NCBI RefSeq assembly: GCF_029633865.1
Contig: NC_079213.1
Coordinates: 84,416,803 to 84,480,802, forward strand
DNA: 64,000 nucleotides
Source of the DNA: Lampris incognitus
Lineage: Eukaryota > Chordata > Actinopteri > Lampriformes > Lampridae
Reading direction: 5' to 3'
Numbering within the stretch: the stretch's first letter is position 1; the number at the start of each line of letters is the position of its first letter. Of the stretch, positions 22,571-33,689 are shown in pieces. The position numbers and the translations under genes were made by a program. The notes under the pieces were generated by a model, which ran no database searches, was not told the origin of the DNA, and saw nothing but the letters and a program-made list of their open reading frames with translations.

Positions 22571-24205
22571 CAGTGCATCCGGAAAGTATTCACACCCCTT
22601 CACTTTCCCCACATTTTGTTATGTTACAGCCTTATTCCAAAATGGATTAAATTCATTTTTTTCTCATCAATCTACATACAATACCCCATAATGACAAAGC
22701 AAAAAAGGTTTTGTAGAAATTTTTGCAAATTTATTAAAAATAAAAAACTGAAATATTGCATGTACATAAGTATTCACACCCTTTGCTATGACACTCAAAA
22801 TTGAGCTCAGGTTCATCCTGTTTCCACTGATCATCCTTGAGATGGTTCTACATCTTGATTGGAGTCCACCTCTAGTAAATTCAATTGATTGGACATGATT
22901 TGGAAAGGCACACACCTGTCTATATAAGGTCCCACTGTTGACAGTGCATGTCAGAGCAGAAACCAAGCCATGAAGTCAAAGGAATTGTCTGTGGACCTCC
23001 GAGACAGGATTGTATCGAGGCACAGATCTCGGGAAGAGTACAAATAATTTCTACAGCTTTGAAGGTCCCGAAGAGCACAGTGGTCTTCATCATTCGTAAA
23101 TGGAAGAAGTTTGGATCCACCAGGACTCTTCCTAGAGCTGTCCGCCCAGCCAAACTGAGCAATCGGGGGAGAAGGGCCTTGGTCAGGTAGGTGACCAAGA
23201 ACCCAATGGTCACTCTGACAGAGCTCCAGCATTCCTCTGTGGAGCTGGGAGAACCTTCCAGAAGGATAACCGTCTCTGCAGCACTCCACCAATCAGGCCT
23301 TTATTGTAGAGTGGCCAGACGGAAGCCTCTGCTCAGTAAAAAGCACATGACAGCCCGCTTGGAGTTTGCCAGAGAGCACCTCAAGGACTCTCAGACCTTG
23401 AGAAACAAGATTCTCTGGTCTGATGAAACCAAGATTGAACTCTTTGGCCTGAATGCCAAACATCACGTCTGGAGGAAACCAGGCACCTCTCATCACCTTG
23501 CTAATACCATCCCTACAGTGAAGCATGATGGTGGCAGCATCATGCTGTGTGGATGTTTTTCAGCTGCAGGAACTGGGAGACTAGTCAGGATCGAGGGAAA
23601 GATGGATGGAGCAAAGTACACAGAGATCCTTGATGAAAACCTGCTCCAGAGCGCTCAGGACCTCAGACTGGGGCGAAGGTTTACCTTTCAACACGACAAC
23701 AACCCTAAGCATACAGCCAAGACAACAAAGGAGTGGCTTCGGGACAAGTCTCTGAATATCCTTGAGTGGCCCGGCCAGAGCCCAGACTTGAACCCCATTG
23801 AACATCTCTGGAAAGACCTGAAAATAGCTGTGCAGTAACGCTCCCCATCTAACCTTACAGAGCTCGAGAGGATCTGCAGAGAAGAATAGGAGAAATACCC
23901 CAAATATAGGTGTGCCAAGCTTGTAGCTTCATACCCAAGAAGACTTGAGGCTGTAATCGCTGCCAAGGGTGCCTCAACCAAGTACTGAGTAAAGGGTGTG
24001 AATACTTATGTACATGCAATATTTCAGTTTTTTATTTTTAATAAATTTGCGAAAACTTCTACAAAACCTTTTTCACTTTGTCATTATGGGGTATTGTATG
24101 TAGATTGATGAGAAAAAAAAGGAATTTAACCCATTTTGGAATAAGGCTGTAACATAAAAAAATGTGGGGAAAGTGAAGGGGTGTGAATACTTTCTGGATG
24201 CACTG
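22571..24205 (+). mobile_element. Tc1-like transposon with ~210-bp inverted repeats
   Basis: TA duplications at 22569-22570 and 24206-24207 flank inverted repeats of about 210 bp (22571-22780 and 23996-24205) beginning CAGTGCATCCGGAAAGTATT. The arms are about 95% identical by eye. Such long repeats with internal repeated binding sites are typical of fish Tc1 elements. It contains a broken transposase on the plus strand (22970-23988). Confidence 0.93.
22970..23988 (+). pseudogene. Broken Tc1 transposase
   Basis: ATG 22970 opens MKSKELSVDLRDRIV. A stop and frameshift near 23045 interrupts the first helix-turn-helix, which continues in another frame (KVPKSTVVFIIRKWKKFG). The catalytic domain is open from 23191 to 23838 with WSDETK (first Asp), [10 protein letters not shown] (second Asp) and PIEHLW (Glu), i.e. 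a DD34E triad. A premature TAA at 23836-23838 and a further stop near 23887 cut off the C-terminus, which would end at 23988 (GASTKY). Transposition from this copy is very unlikely. Confidence 0.85.
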
Positions 24206-24207
24206 TA

Positions 24208-24780
24208 TGTAAACGAAACGGCACTTTTATACTTGGAAACGTATATAAAAATTCCATTCACTAACCTAATACAAATACAGTAGTCTACAAATACATCCTG
24301 CCCCCCTCCCCTATTGATAGAAATGTACAAGAGGAACTAAATTACATGACATTGAAAACAAAGTAAATGAAAAATTAAGGACAAGTATTAACTTTAGACA
24401 GACATAAATTTAAGGCTTAACATAACAGAAATAAAACATCAATTTAGCATATTAAATGTAATAGTGTACTGTCTCATTTTAGATACTTACTAATTTAATT
24501 AGATTATTAGATTAGATTGTAATTTAATTAAGATGTTTACATCCAAGGATACTCCACCTGATGATGATGATGACTAAATTAAACAGTATTCATTTCATCA
24601 TGAGAATTCTATTAATTTAATTCACCATTTGAAACTTGTGTGTTCTTCTACTTTTCAGAAATGCAATACTTACCCAATTTGTAATGCCACACGATGATTA
24701 ATCTGTGTAAACCAGGAACACTCTATACGATGTATAATGTTTGCGTGATTATAACACTGAATGGCTATTATTACTGATAT
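24208..24780. other. AT-rich intron sequence, nothing recognised
   Basis: Between the Tc1 element and the Gypsy element. No reading frames of note and no clear repeat boundaries. It ends with the target site of the Gypsy element (ATAT at 24777-24780). Confidence 0.5.
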
Positions 24781-24956
24781 TGTGGCGGACACTAGGGGCT
24801 ATGCCTCTCACCCAGCAGGACTGTGAGCTGGGGGCGTGGTTTACGTTCCCGGGCTTGCTGGTGCAGAGTTGTTCCTGCTTTAGTTTTGGTTTTGGAGCTG
24901 AGGAATAAACAGCAAACTCGCCTTCGTGTCCTGTGTTTTTTCCTCATCCTGCCGAA
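24781..24956 (+). repeat. 5' LTR of Gypsy element
   Basis: Begins TG; the last bases are GCCGAA, whereas the 3' LTR ends GCCACA, so the terminal CA has changed or been lost here. It contains a GAATAAACAG stretch with an AATAAA hexamer (24904-24909), a likely polyadenylation signal. It is unusually short for a Gypsy LTR. Confidence 0.9.
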
Positions 24957-24976
24957 TTGGTGACCCCGAATTGAAC

Positions 24977-25735
24977 ATGTTTGGAGCAGAAGATGAGTGT
25001 GAATCCACTTCGGCCACACCGCCCCAACTCTCACAGCCGGCCGTTCTCGCTGCGGCTGTGAAACTCCCAGAGTTCTGGCAGAGCGACCCGGCTTCGTGGT
25101 TCCAGCATGTCGAGGCGCTGTTCCACCTGCGTGGAATCTCCGCGGACGACTCCAGATACTATTTGGTCGTCGCTGCGCTGGACCAGCAGTCCACATGCCG
25201 GGCCATGCAGCTGTTGCGCGCCCCTCCGCAACACGGTAAATACGTCGCCCTCAAACATCTTCTGCTCCGGAGGTACAGTCTATCTGCCGCAGAGAGGGCA
25301 GATAGAATCCTTTCCCTATCTGGTTTGGGCGACGGGACGGCTGTGGATCTCATGGACAATATGCTGTCGCTGCTAGGCTCGGACGAAGGTGGGTTCCTTT
25401 TCCCGCACATTTTCCTGCGCCAGCTCCCGTCTCCTGTGCACGCGGCTTTGGCTAACTCCCTGTGTCTGGCCGCTGGTGACTGCCGAGGTTTGGCTGAGGA
25501 GGCCGATCGGGTGCTGCTGGCTACCAGACGGTTCTCTGTGCAGAGTGTGGCATCTGAGCCTCTGCAGCCGGCGTCGGAGGACGCGGACCCGGCGCTGGTG
25601 GCTGGAGTAACTGCCCGGAGACGGCGCGGGAGAGGCCTCTGTTTCTTCCACCAGCGGTTCGGCGGCAAGGCGAGGCGCTGCGTCCCTCCGTGCACGTTTG
25701 AGGCGGCGGGAAACTCCAGGGCCAGCGCTCAGTAG
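24977..25735 (+). CDS. Gypsy Gag polyprotein
   Basis: 252 residues from ATG 24977 ([10 protein letters not shown]) to TAG 25733-25735. The first half has the retrotransposon capsid pattern ([20 protein letters not shown] near residues 33-52). The C-terminal end is basic and has a variant zinc-binding motif, [18 protein letters not shown], rather than a standard CCHC knuckle; this variant is found in several animal Gypsy groups from memory. Gag would form particles that package the RNA. Its end overlaps the open pol frame (25702-25735), and a GGGAAAC heptamer at 25708-25714 is placed for -1 frameshifting. Confidence 0.88.
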   Translation: MFGAEDECESTSATPPQLSQPAVLAAAVKLPEFWQSDPASWFQHVEALFHLRGISADDSRYYLVVAALDQQSTCRAMQLLRAPPQHGKYVALKHLLLRRYSLSAAERADRILSLSGLGDGTAVDLMDNMLSLLGSDEGGFLFPHIFLRQLPSPVHAALANSLCLAAGDCRGLAEEADRVLLATRRFSVQSVASEPLQPASEDADPALVAGVTARRRRGRGLCFFHQRFGGKARRCVPPCTFEAAGNSRASAQ

Positions 25736-28700
25736 CAGCTGTGGGCGCTGGCAGACGTAGTGAGCTGCTCTTCGTTAAGGACACGATGTCAGGAAGACGG
25801 TTTCTGGTGGACTCAGGCTCGCAAAAGAGCCTACTCCCTCCTGCTAAGACAGACAGGTCGACCGAAGGCGGCGGCCCACAGTTAAGTGCAGCTAACGGTT
25901 CATCCATTGCCACGTTTGGCACAAGGTTGGTGACTGTTTGTTTTCACGGGCATCATTTTGAGTGGGACTTTGTAGTCGCCGCCATTACTTTTCCTATTAT
26001 CGGCGCGGATTTTCTGTGTGCTAATGGTCTGCTGGTTGATGTTGCAAACCGCCGTTTAATTGATGCTGTGTCTTTCGCCACTGTTCCGTGCGAGACAGAG
26101 GGAGCCGGGCCGTTAACACACGCTAACTTTTTAGCATTAGGGGATGTTTTTCAGCGTTTGCTGGCGGATTTTCCATCGGTGACTACACCTGCCTTTTCCA
26201 CCGCGGTTACTAAACACGGGGTAGAACATTTCATTCCCACTCTGGAACCGCCAGTTTTTGTGCGCGCGCGGCGCCTCGACGCGGTAAAATTGGCTATTGC
26301 TAAGGAGGAGTTCGCCATCATGGAGCGTCTGGGTATAGTGAGGCGTTCCAACAGCCCGTGGGCCTCGCCGCTTCACATGGTGCCCAAGGCGGATGGGTCG
26401 TGGCGGCCTTGCGGCGACTTTCGCCGCCTGAACAACGTCACCGCCAATGACCGCTATCCCATCCCACACATACAGGACTTTTCCATACGCCTGGCAGGTA
26501 CCACTATCTTCTCTAAGGTGGACCTGGTGCGCGGCTATCATCAGGTTCCCGTTCGCGCAGAGGACGTGCCCAAGACAGCAGTGATCACCCCATTTGGGCT
26601 TTTTGAGTTCATGCGCATGCCTTTTGGCTTGAAGGGGGCAGCGCAAACCTTTTTTAGGCTGATGGACTCGGTGTTGCGTGACCTTGATTTCGTGTTCGTT
26701 TATCTCGACGACATATTAGTGGCCAGTCCGTCAGCTGAAGAGCACCTGGCGCACCTGAAACAGGTTTTCCGTCGTTTGGACGAACACAGCCTGATAGTCA
26801 ACCCGGCCAAGTGTCAGTTTCGACTGCCAGTGATTGACTTCTTGGGTCACCGCATTTCGCCGCAAGGCGCGGTCCCGTTGCCTTCTAAGGTGCAAGCGGT
26901 GGCGGAATTTCCCCGCCCGGTCTCTGTTAAGGCATTGCAGGAATTCTTGGGCATGGTGAATTTCTATAACCGTTTCCTCCCTCGCGCTGCCCACCTCCTT
27001 CAGCCACTTTACGAAGCCCTGCGGCTTAAGAAGGCTAACGACCCTGTCGACTGGACTCCCGAACGGGTCCAGGCCTTTGACGGAGCTAAGTGCGCCCTGG
27101 CTAACACTGCCCTCCTCGCCCATCCCACAACCACGGCGTCTATAGCTTTAATGACCGATGTGTCTGACATAGCCGTGGGGGCTGTGGTTGAACAGCGTGT
27201 GGCGAATGCGTGGCAGCCACTCGCATTTTTTAGCCGCAAACTGCGAGATAGCGAGCGCAAGTACAGCGTTTTTGACCGGGAGTTGCTGGCACTGCACCTT
27301 GCATCCCGGCATTTCCGCTTCCTGCTGGAGGGTCGCCCATTCACGGCTTATGTGGATCATAAACCGCTGACTTTCGCCATGTCCAAGGTGACTGAGCCGT
27401 GGTCTGCTCGTCAGCAGCGCCACCTAGCGGCAATCTCCGAGTTCACAACGGACATTCAGCATGTGGCCGGGAAGTCCAACCCTGTTGCTGATTGTCTGTC
27501 GCGTGTGCTTGTGTGTCCTGTGCACCTCGGTGTGGATTTCTCCGCTATGGTTGCCGACCAGCCCAGCGACCCGGACGTCCTTGCCCTTAGGTCAACGCGT
27601 ACCGGCCTCAAGCTGGAGGACGCTGTGATGCAGGAAGGCAGTCCTGCCCTCCTCTGCGATGTCTCCACCGGCCGTCCCCGCCCCGTTGTTCCAGTGGCCT
27701 GGCGCCATCGAGTTTTTGATTCGATTCACTCCCTCTCGCACCCTGGATTTCGGGCGTTGGTGAAATTGGTTGGTTCCAAGTTCGTCTGGCCTGGCCTCCG
27801 CAAGAACGTAAAGGGGTGGGCCGCTGCATGTGGAGCGTGCCAGCGCGCTAAGGTCCACCAGCACACTAAATCGCCCCTCGAACCGTTTCCGATCCCGGCC
27901 AGACGTTTCGACCACGTGCATGTGGACCTGGTGGGCCCTCTACCTTCTTCACAGGGTTTTACGCACCTGCTGACAATGGTGGATCGGACCACCAGGTGGC
28001 CAGAGGCTGTCCCTCTGTCCTCCACAACATCCTCGGATGTTGCACACGCTTTTCTTTCCTCCTGGGTCGCCCGTTTCGGTGCTCCATCAGATATCACCTC
28101 AGACAAGGGCCCCCAGTTCGTGTCAGAGCTCTGGTCGGCGCTTGCGCGATCCTTGGGTGTGCAGGTACACCGCACTACCGCGTACCACCCTCAGGCTAAC
28201 GGCTTGTGTGAACGTTTTCACCGGTCGCTCAAGGCAGCGCTGCGTGCTGCGCTCTCGGATGGTAACTGGGTGGATTGTTTACCTTGGGTTATGCTCGGGT
28301 TGCGTTCGGCTCCTAAGGAGGACCTCGACGCTTCACCCGCTGAGCTGGTGCTCGGTCAGCCGCTCCGCGTCCCTGCGGAACTTTTGCCTGGGAGTTCCAC
28401 TCCTCGACCCCGTCCGGCCGTTTATCCTTTTTTGTCCGACAGCACTCGAGTTCCAGGCCCCGTTCACCATTGTTTTCCGCGGTCGTTCGTGCCTGCGGAG
28501 CTCATGTCGGCTCGTTTTGTTTTTGTACAGCATGATGCTCACCGCTCGCCCCTCCAACCCCCATACGATGGCCCATTTTGGGTTCTTGAGACGGGTCCTA
28601 AGGGTTTTGTGCTGGATATGGGTGGGCGTAGGGAGCGTGTCACGCTTAATAGGCTTAAACCGGTGCACAGGGTGGCAGGCGAAGTTGTGTTTCTGGCCCA

Positions 28701-28863
28701 GGTTCCCCGTCGGGGTCGTCCTCCTTCCAAGACCCCGGCAGTGTCTTCACGGGTTCAGCGTTCTGCTTCTCAGCCGACTTTGGACAGTGTTTCACCTACT
28801 GTTTCGGCTGAGGGACGGCGCAGCCGTTATGGCAGGCTGCTTAAGCCTCCAGTGAGACACTAA
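25702..28863 (+). CDS. Gypsy Pol polyprotein (PR-RT-RNase H-IN)
   Basis: Open in the -1 frame relative to gag from 25702; the stop is TAA at 28861-28863. Counting residues from 25741: protease active site FLVDSGS (Asp 24); reverse transcriptase YLDD (321-324); RNase [10 protein letters not shown] (about 472); integrase HHCC zinc domain (H...H at about 663-667, CGAC at about 698-701); D729, D788 and E824 (DD35E). A chromodomain-like end is not obvious. No internal stop was seen, so catalytic functions look intact. Expression probably needs ribosomal frameshifting, because no good ATG opens the frame. Confidence 0.92.
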   Translation, partial: GGGKLQGQRSVAAVGAGRRSELLFVKDTMSGRRFLVDSGSQKSLLPPAKTDRSTEGGGPQLSAANGSSIATFGTRLVTVCFHGHHFEWDFVVAAITFPIIGADFLCANGLLVDVANRRLIDAVSFATVPCETEGAGPLTHANFLALGDVFQRLLADFPSVTTPAFSTAVTKHGVEHFIPTLEPPVFVRARRLDAVKLAIAKEEFAIMERLGIVRRSNSPWASPLHMVPKADGSWRPCGDFRRLNNVTANDRYPIPHIQDFSIRLAGTTIFSKVDLVRGYHQVPVRAEDVPKTAVITPFGLFEFMRMPFGLKGAAQTFFRLMDSVLRDLDFVFVYLDDILVASPSAEEHLAHLKQVFRRLDEHSLIVNPAKCQFRLPVIDFLGHRISPQGAVPLPSKVQAVAEFPRPVSVKALQEFLGMVNFYNRFLPRAAHLLQPLYEALRLKKANDPVDWTPERVQAFDGAKCALANTALLAHPTTTASIALMTDVSDIAVGAVVEQRVANAWQPLAFFSRKLRDSERKYSVFDRELLALHLASRHFRFLLEGRPFTAYVDHKPLTFAMSKVTEPWSARQQRHLAAISEFTTDIQHVAGKSNPVADCLSRVLVCPVHLGVDFSAMVADQPSDPDVLALRSTRTGLKLEDAVMQEGSPALLCDVSTGRPRPVVPVAWRHRVFDSIHSLSHPGFRALVKLVGSKFVWPGLRKNVKGWAAACGACQRAKVHQHTKSPLEPFPIPARRFDHVHVDLVGPLPSSQGFTHLLTMVDRTTRWPEAVPLSSTTSSDVAHAFLSSWVARFGAPSDITSDKGPQFVSELWSALARSLGVQVHRTTAYHPQANGLCERFHRSLKAALRAALSDGNWVDCLPWVMLGLRSAPKEDLDASPAELVLGQPLRVPAELLPGSSTPRPRPAVYPFLSDSTRVPGPVHHCFPRSFVPAELMSARFVFVQHDAHRSPLQPPYDGPFWVLETGPKGFVLDMGGRRERVTLNRLKPVHRVAGEVVFLAQVPRRGRPPSKTPAVSSRVQRSASQPTLDSVSPTVSAEGRRSRYGRLLKPPVRH
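25708..25714 (+). promoter_or_regulatory. Putative -1 ribosomal frameshift site G GGA AAC
   Basis: The heptamer GGGAAAC is phased exactly as X XXY YYZ in the gag frame (GGA 25709-25711, AAC 25712-25714). It lies inside the 34-base gag/pol overlap, and the required shift is -1. This is a canonical slippery sequence. A downstream stem or pseudoknot was not worked out. Confidence 0.7.
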
Positions 28864-28909
28864 TTTTCTATCCAGGAGTCCCTTCTGGGTGTTCGGGGGG
28901 GGGGGGCTG

Positions 28910-29085
28910 TGTGGCGGACACTAGGGGCTATGCCTCTCACCCAGCAGGACTGTGAGCTGGGGGCGTGGTTTACGTTCCCGGGCTTGCTGGTGCAGGGTTG
29001 TTCCTGCTTTAGTTTTGGTTTTGGAGCTGAGGAATAAACAGAAAACTCGCCTTCGTCTCCTGTGTTTTTTCCTCATCCTGCCACA
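28910..29085 (+). repeat. 3' LTR of Gypsy element
   Basis: Starts TGTGGCGG and ends CCACA, giving the usual TG...CA. Differs from the 5' LTR at about five positions. The preceding G tract (28894-28906) is the polypurine tract. Confidence 0.9.
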
Positions 29086-29089
29086 ATAT

Positions 29090-30552
29090 TCAAATTTGCA
29101 TATTCTTCACTGACCCAATGACAGAAATATACGTTACTCGTTAACTGTGTTCCCATCTACCTACATCGGTAGGTAATCTGCAAAAGTCAGTAAATGTTGT
29201 ATATTTCCTCATGTTTACACTTTCTTTTTTGGTATTTTTAACGTTTTTCTGCAAAAAAAATTTTGCAGAAAAAATAACTTTCAGAGACTGTTTATCGTAA
29301 CCAGCTACCTAATAACATTGGCGACATATTTTGACATCAATTTACATGCAGAACAGATTTTACTATATGATAGTATTATTTTAACTAAATGCAGGCAAAT
29401 ACATTTTATGTTGCCTTTTAGTTGGTGGTTTACCATTTACACTGTTCGCTTCCATGAGTGTGGTAATTGTTGTGTGATGTCAAACAACTGCTTCTCCGTG
29501 AAGTCGGGGTAGATGGATTTGACCCAAGTTTACAAGTAGGAACTCCGACTTTGGGTGGCGTTCCATTGTACTTTTTCTAGTGGGAGATCGGAAAGTCTTG
29601 ACTTCCAAGTTGTCTGGAATGCACGTGGGAGGATCACGCTATTTCCCCCAGTTCCCCTCCCTCCAAACAGGCGCTCCAACCGACCAGAGGAGGTGCTAGA
29701 GCAGCAACCAGGACACATACCCACATCCGGCTTCCCACCCGCAGACACGATCAATTGTGTCTGTAGGGATGCCCGACCAAGCTGGAGGTAACACAGGGAT
29801 TCGAACTGGCGATCCCCGTGTTGGTAGGCAATGTAAAAATGAATTTTAACCTCTGATTTTTCATTTTGCACCAAAGAAAACCGAGTCTCCTTGACATTGC
29901 AGTACACGCTAACCAAACTCTTCCCGGCCTCCGCTCTGCCTCCGCTCTCTTGTTTGAGGGCGGGCGAAACTAGCCACTAGGCGAGCATTATGAAAGTGTT
30001 TTACATAGTGACATAGATAACTAACAGAGGAAAATGCTGGACTACAAATGAGACGTTTCAGGCAGTGTTTTCTGTCAGAGAGAATAGCTCCCTTTGGCAT
30101 GGACTTTGGGCTTTGTAACTCTGCAGACGTTTTACATGCACCACCCAGCTATGAAACACACTAAAGCAAAGGCGAAAAATGCAAAAAGCATTATATGGGC
30201 CCTATGAGAGCATGTTGATCAATGAGGCAGTCTAAACTATAACCCATGGTTCTATTTTTCCACTTTTAGAGGTTGAATTATGTTAGAGGTTGAATTATGT
30301 TAGAAATAGGCCTACCAGTAGGCTGCAGTTTTTTTCCACACATTTTTTGCCTAGTCAGACAAGACAATTTCATTTAAAAGATATGTATCAGCTTACCTTG
30401 TTTTTTGTTTTTGTTTTTTCCAATGTGTTACTGTCACTGGTACGTTCTGGTCAGATTTTAATTCTTTCCTTTATAAATACAAGATTTCATCCAAAAAAGG
30501 AGTCTTGAAAAAACGGGGTGTCTCACAATCAAGGTCAATATGGTATATTATA
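29090..30552. other. Intronic sequence with one SINE fragment
   Basis: No gene. Around 29535-29615 is a sequence (CCGACTTTGGGTGGCGTTCC) related in inverted orientation to 22391-22460 (GTGTTCCATTCAAAGTCGG); the two may be ends of one old transposon. 29618-29836 is a SINE fragment listed separately. The remainder is unassigned. Confidence 0.5.
29618..29836 (-). repeat. SINE family B fragment (reverse, copy 2)
   Basis: Matches the head and first half of SINE family B in reverse: CACGTGGGAGGATCACGC through GATCCCCGTGTTGGTAGGCA. The 3' half and A-rich tail present in the other copies are missing, so it is 3'-deleted rather than 5'-truncated, which is unusual for target-primed insertion. Confidence 0.8.
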
Positions 30553-31765
30553 CACTCACCGGCCACTTTATTAGGCACACCTGTCCAACTGCTCGTTAAC
30601 GCAAATTTCTTATCAGCCAATCACATGGCAGCAACTCAATGCATTTAGGCATGTAGACATGGTCAAGACGATCTGCTGCAGTTCAAACCGAGCATCAGAA
30701 TGGGGAAGAAAGGTGATTTAAGTGACTTTGAACGTGGCATGGTTGTTGGTGCCAGACGGGCTGGTCTGAGTATTTCAGAAACTGCTGATCTACTGGGATT
30801 TTCACGCACAACCATCCCTAGGGTTTACAGAGAATGGTCCGAAAAAGAGAAAATATCCAGTGAGCGGCAGTTCTGTGGGCGAAAATGCCTTGTTGATGCC
30901 AGAGGTCAGAGGAGAATGGCCAGACTGGTTCAAGCTGATAGAAAGGCAACAGTAACTCAAATAACCACTCATTACAACCGAGGTATGCAGAAGAGCATCT
31001 CTGAACGCACAACACATCGAACCTTGAGGCAGATGGGCTACAGCAGCAGAAAACCACACCGGGTGCCACTCCTGTCAGCTAAGAACAGGAAACTGAGGCT
31101 ACAATTCGCACAGGCTCACCAAAATTGGACAATAGAAGATTGGAAAAACGTTGCCTGGTCTGATGAGTCTCGATTTCTGCTGCGACATTCGGATGGTAGG
31201 GTCAGAATTTGGCGTCAACAACATGAAAGCATGGATCCATCCTGCCTTGTATCAACGGTTCAGGCTGGTGGTGTAATGGTGTGGGGGATATTTTCTTGGC
31301 ACATTTTGGGCCCCTTAGTACCAATTGAGCATCACGTCAACGCCACAGCCTACCTGAGTATTGTTGCTGACCATGTCCATCCCTTTATGACCATAGTGTT
31401 CCCATCTTCTGATGGCTACTTCCAGCAGGATAACGCACCATGTCATAAAGCTCGAATCATCTCAGACTGGTTTCTTGAACATGACAATGAGTTCACTGTA
31501 TTCAAATGGCCTCACAGTCACCAGATCTCAATCCAATAGAGCACCTTTGGGATGTGGTGGACCGGGAGATTCGCATCATGGATGTGCAGCCGACAAATCT
31601 GCAGCAACTGCGTGATGCTATCATGTCAATATGGACCAAACTCTCTGAGGAATGTTTCCAATACCTTGTTGAATCTATGCCACGAAGGATTAAGGCAGTT
31701 CTGAAGGCAAAAGGGGGTCCAACCCAGTACTAGCAAGGTGTACCTAATAAAGTGGACAGTGAGTG
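30553..31765 (+). mobile_element. Tc1/mariner-type transposon with short inverted repeats
   Basis: TA at 30551-30552 and 31766-31767. Inverted repeats of about 28 bp: CACTCACCGGCCACTTTATT on the left, with the right end reading AATAAAGTGGACAGTGAGTG. It has one almost complete transposase. This short-repeat architecture differs from the two ~210-bp-repeat Tc1 copies in the window. Confidence 0.93.
30700..31733 (+). pseudogene. Tc1-type transposase with one frameshift
   Basis: ATG 30700 (MGKKGDLSDFERGM). N-terminal helix-turn-helix (LSISETADLLGFSRTTI), second DNA-binding domain, then AWSDESRF (first Asp, near 31153), QQDNAPCHKA (second Asp, near 31423) and, after a frameshift at about 31505-31520, NPIEHLW (Glu, near 31530) through to GGPTQY and TAG at 31731-31733. 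Apart from that single lesion just before the third catalytic residue the reading frame is open, so this copy became inactive recently or nearly escaped decay. Confidence 0.88.
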
Positions 31766-32054
31766 TAAGTGGGTTAAGAGGCTATTTCAATCCTGTATAC
31801 ACAACTTGCTAACACTGTTAAAGAATGGTTTAAACTAATAATGGTAAATTGCTTAGATTGGAGACTGTCAACCAGGATAGCTTTAAGCATATATTTTTGC
31901 ACAACATAAATTAATCAGCATTATAGCAACAGTGTTATATAACATTATCTATTAATATTACCCAGCAAAGTTAACATCATGAAGCACATGGCCGTCAGTT
32001 TCAGAAACAGCCACAGAGAGTGGAGCAGTGGCAGGTCCCTCATCATCTCCTGAT

Positions 32055-32203
32055 GATGTTACTGAGGATGTGAGCTTGGGATAACCTTTAGCTGCCATTA
32101 TATGAGCTCATGTTGTCTCACAACCTCCGTAACATCAGAATCTGTGATGTTACTGAGGATGTGAGACAAGATGAGCTCATACTGTGGCAGCTAAAGTTTA
32201 TTC
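32055..32203. repeat. Imperfect hairpin with embedded direct repeat
   Basis: 32079-32138 pairs with 32142-32203 as an inverted repeat of about 60 bp with a loop of only a few bases (AATC). GATGTTACTGAGGATGTG also occurs as a direct repeat at 32055 and 32146. Possibly a MITE or a recombined fragment; no target-site duplication was seen. Confidence 0.65.
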
Positions 32204-33276
32204 CAAGAAATCATTTGTAGCAGTTTCAACTGAAAGGAACTTAGCAACACTAACATCAAGTAGCCTGTATGTTGAGAAAGGAGGGTTTAAATATGGTGAC
32301 ATTTCAAACTGTGCAGACTTGAGCACATATCACAAGTTATTGTTACTTGTTCAAATGTGGAATGAACAGTTCATTAGTTACTACCCTAATTACCGCTACA
32401 GATTCATCTGTACAGTTGGCTCAATTATTTGTAAAAAAATTTTTTTTCAAAAGATGCTTGAGAGACATGGATCAAGAGAGGAAGGGAGCCCACAGAGACT
32501 GCTTATGTATAGGGCCCAGAATTTTGTGCCACACCCTTGGTAAGGAAGAAAGCGGTCAGAGCCTCAGTGTCTCAACAATAGGTATACCACAGTGCTGTGT
32601 CTGCTAAATGGTTGTGTAATGACGGAGTCTAACACAAGAGTTATCCAGAAATTTGTGTTCACTAATTGACACATTATGAACCCGAGGAGCGGGCAGTTAG
32701 CGATATTCCCTCTTGTACTGCATGGCTGCTGCAAACGCCTGCTTAGGATGCATACGTATGGTTGGCTTTCTGTGGGACACGGTTTGCAGTTCTAGTTTAA
32801 TCATTCTACTGAGAAGAACAGGGCTCTTTGGCCAAGCTTTAAAAGCCTCTGACGCAGTCCCCTACTGTTATCCACAGTCAGAGCAGTGCTTTGAACCAGA
32901 GATTGATGGTGCTCCGCAGCTCAGAGAGATAGCGGGTGTTGGGTATCAGGAAGATGGGCCTTTAATTCCCTGAGCATTCATTAGGGCTTAGGGCTGAAAC
33001 TCAACCTTGTCTTGCTCTGCCGGCCTGGCTCACCAGCTAAGAACTGAGAAAAAGAGAAAGAGGCAAAACCATTTTTGGCAGAGCTGCCACCGTAGGCAGA
33101 CGAGCTGTTGGAGGGAACGGATCAAATGTCACCTGTTGGACAGCCAAACCATTTGTTGTTGGCTCTTGTGATAAGCCACTGCAAGCTTTTTAAAGCGCTG
33201 CATTTATTGAAACACCAAGGGGAGGGGAGGATGTGCCAGTCTGGCATGCGGGGTTGTTTGTATAATCCAAGCTTTT

Positions 33277-33280
<4 letters not shown>

Positions 33281-33369
<89 letters not shown>
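33281..33369. repeat. TG microsatellite
   Basis: Uninterrupted TG run of about 45 units inside the long rab3a intron. Confidence 0.95.
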
Positions 33370-33371
<2 letters not shown>

Positions 33372-33689
33372 ATATGAGTGTGTGCATCCCATCTTCAGAC
33401 TGCATTCTTCAATGGCTGGGTAGTTCCCAAAAATTCGCTAGCATCACTTTTAAATTTATAATCCAAATCCATTTAGAAATTAACCCTCAAGCTATGGCTG
33501 CCTACCTGCTGGTGGATGGTAAAATAAATAAACCAGTTATAGTCATGATTAACCTGTATTTGGTCAGTTGTGCTGTTGATTTCCTACAGTGCTAGCAATG
33601 TCATTTTCTCTACAATCATTACTTACCTTTGTGTACGTGTCTACAATCTGAGACATTTTGCTCAAAGAAGCGTTTGTGCATGAGGTGTC

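Larger units (their letters stand above)
24781..29085 (+). mobile_element. Ty3/Gypsy LTR retrotransposon, open gag and pol
   Basis: Two 176-bp LTRs (24781-24956 and 28910-29085) begin TGTGGCGGACAC, with about five differences (about 97% identity). A 4-bp target duplication, ATAT, lies at 24777-24780 and 29086-29089. After the 5' LTR comes TTGGTGACCCC, the presumed primer-binding region (tRNA not identified). A G-run polypurine tract (28894-28906) precedes the 3' LTR. gag (24977-25735) and pol are both open, so this is the best-preserved element in the window. There is no env. Confidence 0.95.
31768..33685. other. Intronic sequence, hairpin and TG repeat, no gene
   Basis: 32079-32203 forms an imperfect long hairpin (listed separately). 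33281-33369 is a TG microsatellite of about 45 units. The rest shows no reading frame with a recognisable domain and no flanked element. Confidence 0.55.

Noticed and set aside
26137-28668. Opposite-strand and alternative-frame ORFs over the Gypsy pol
   Set aside because: Shadows of the 1040-codon pol frame with no domains of their own.
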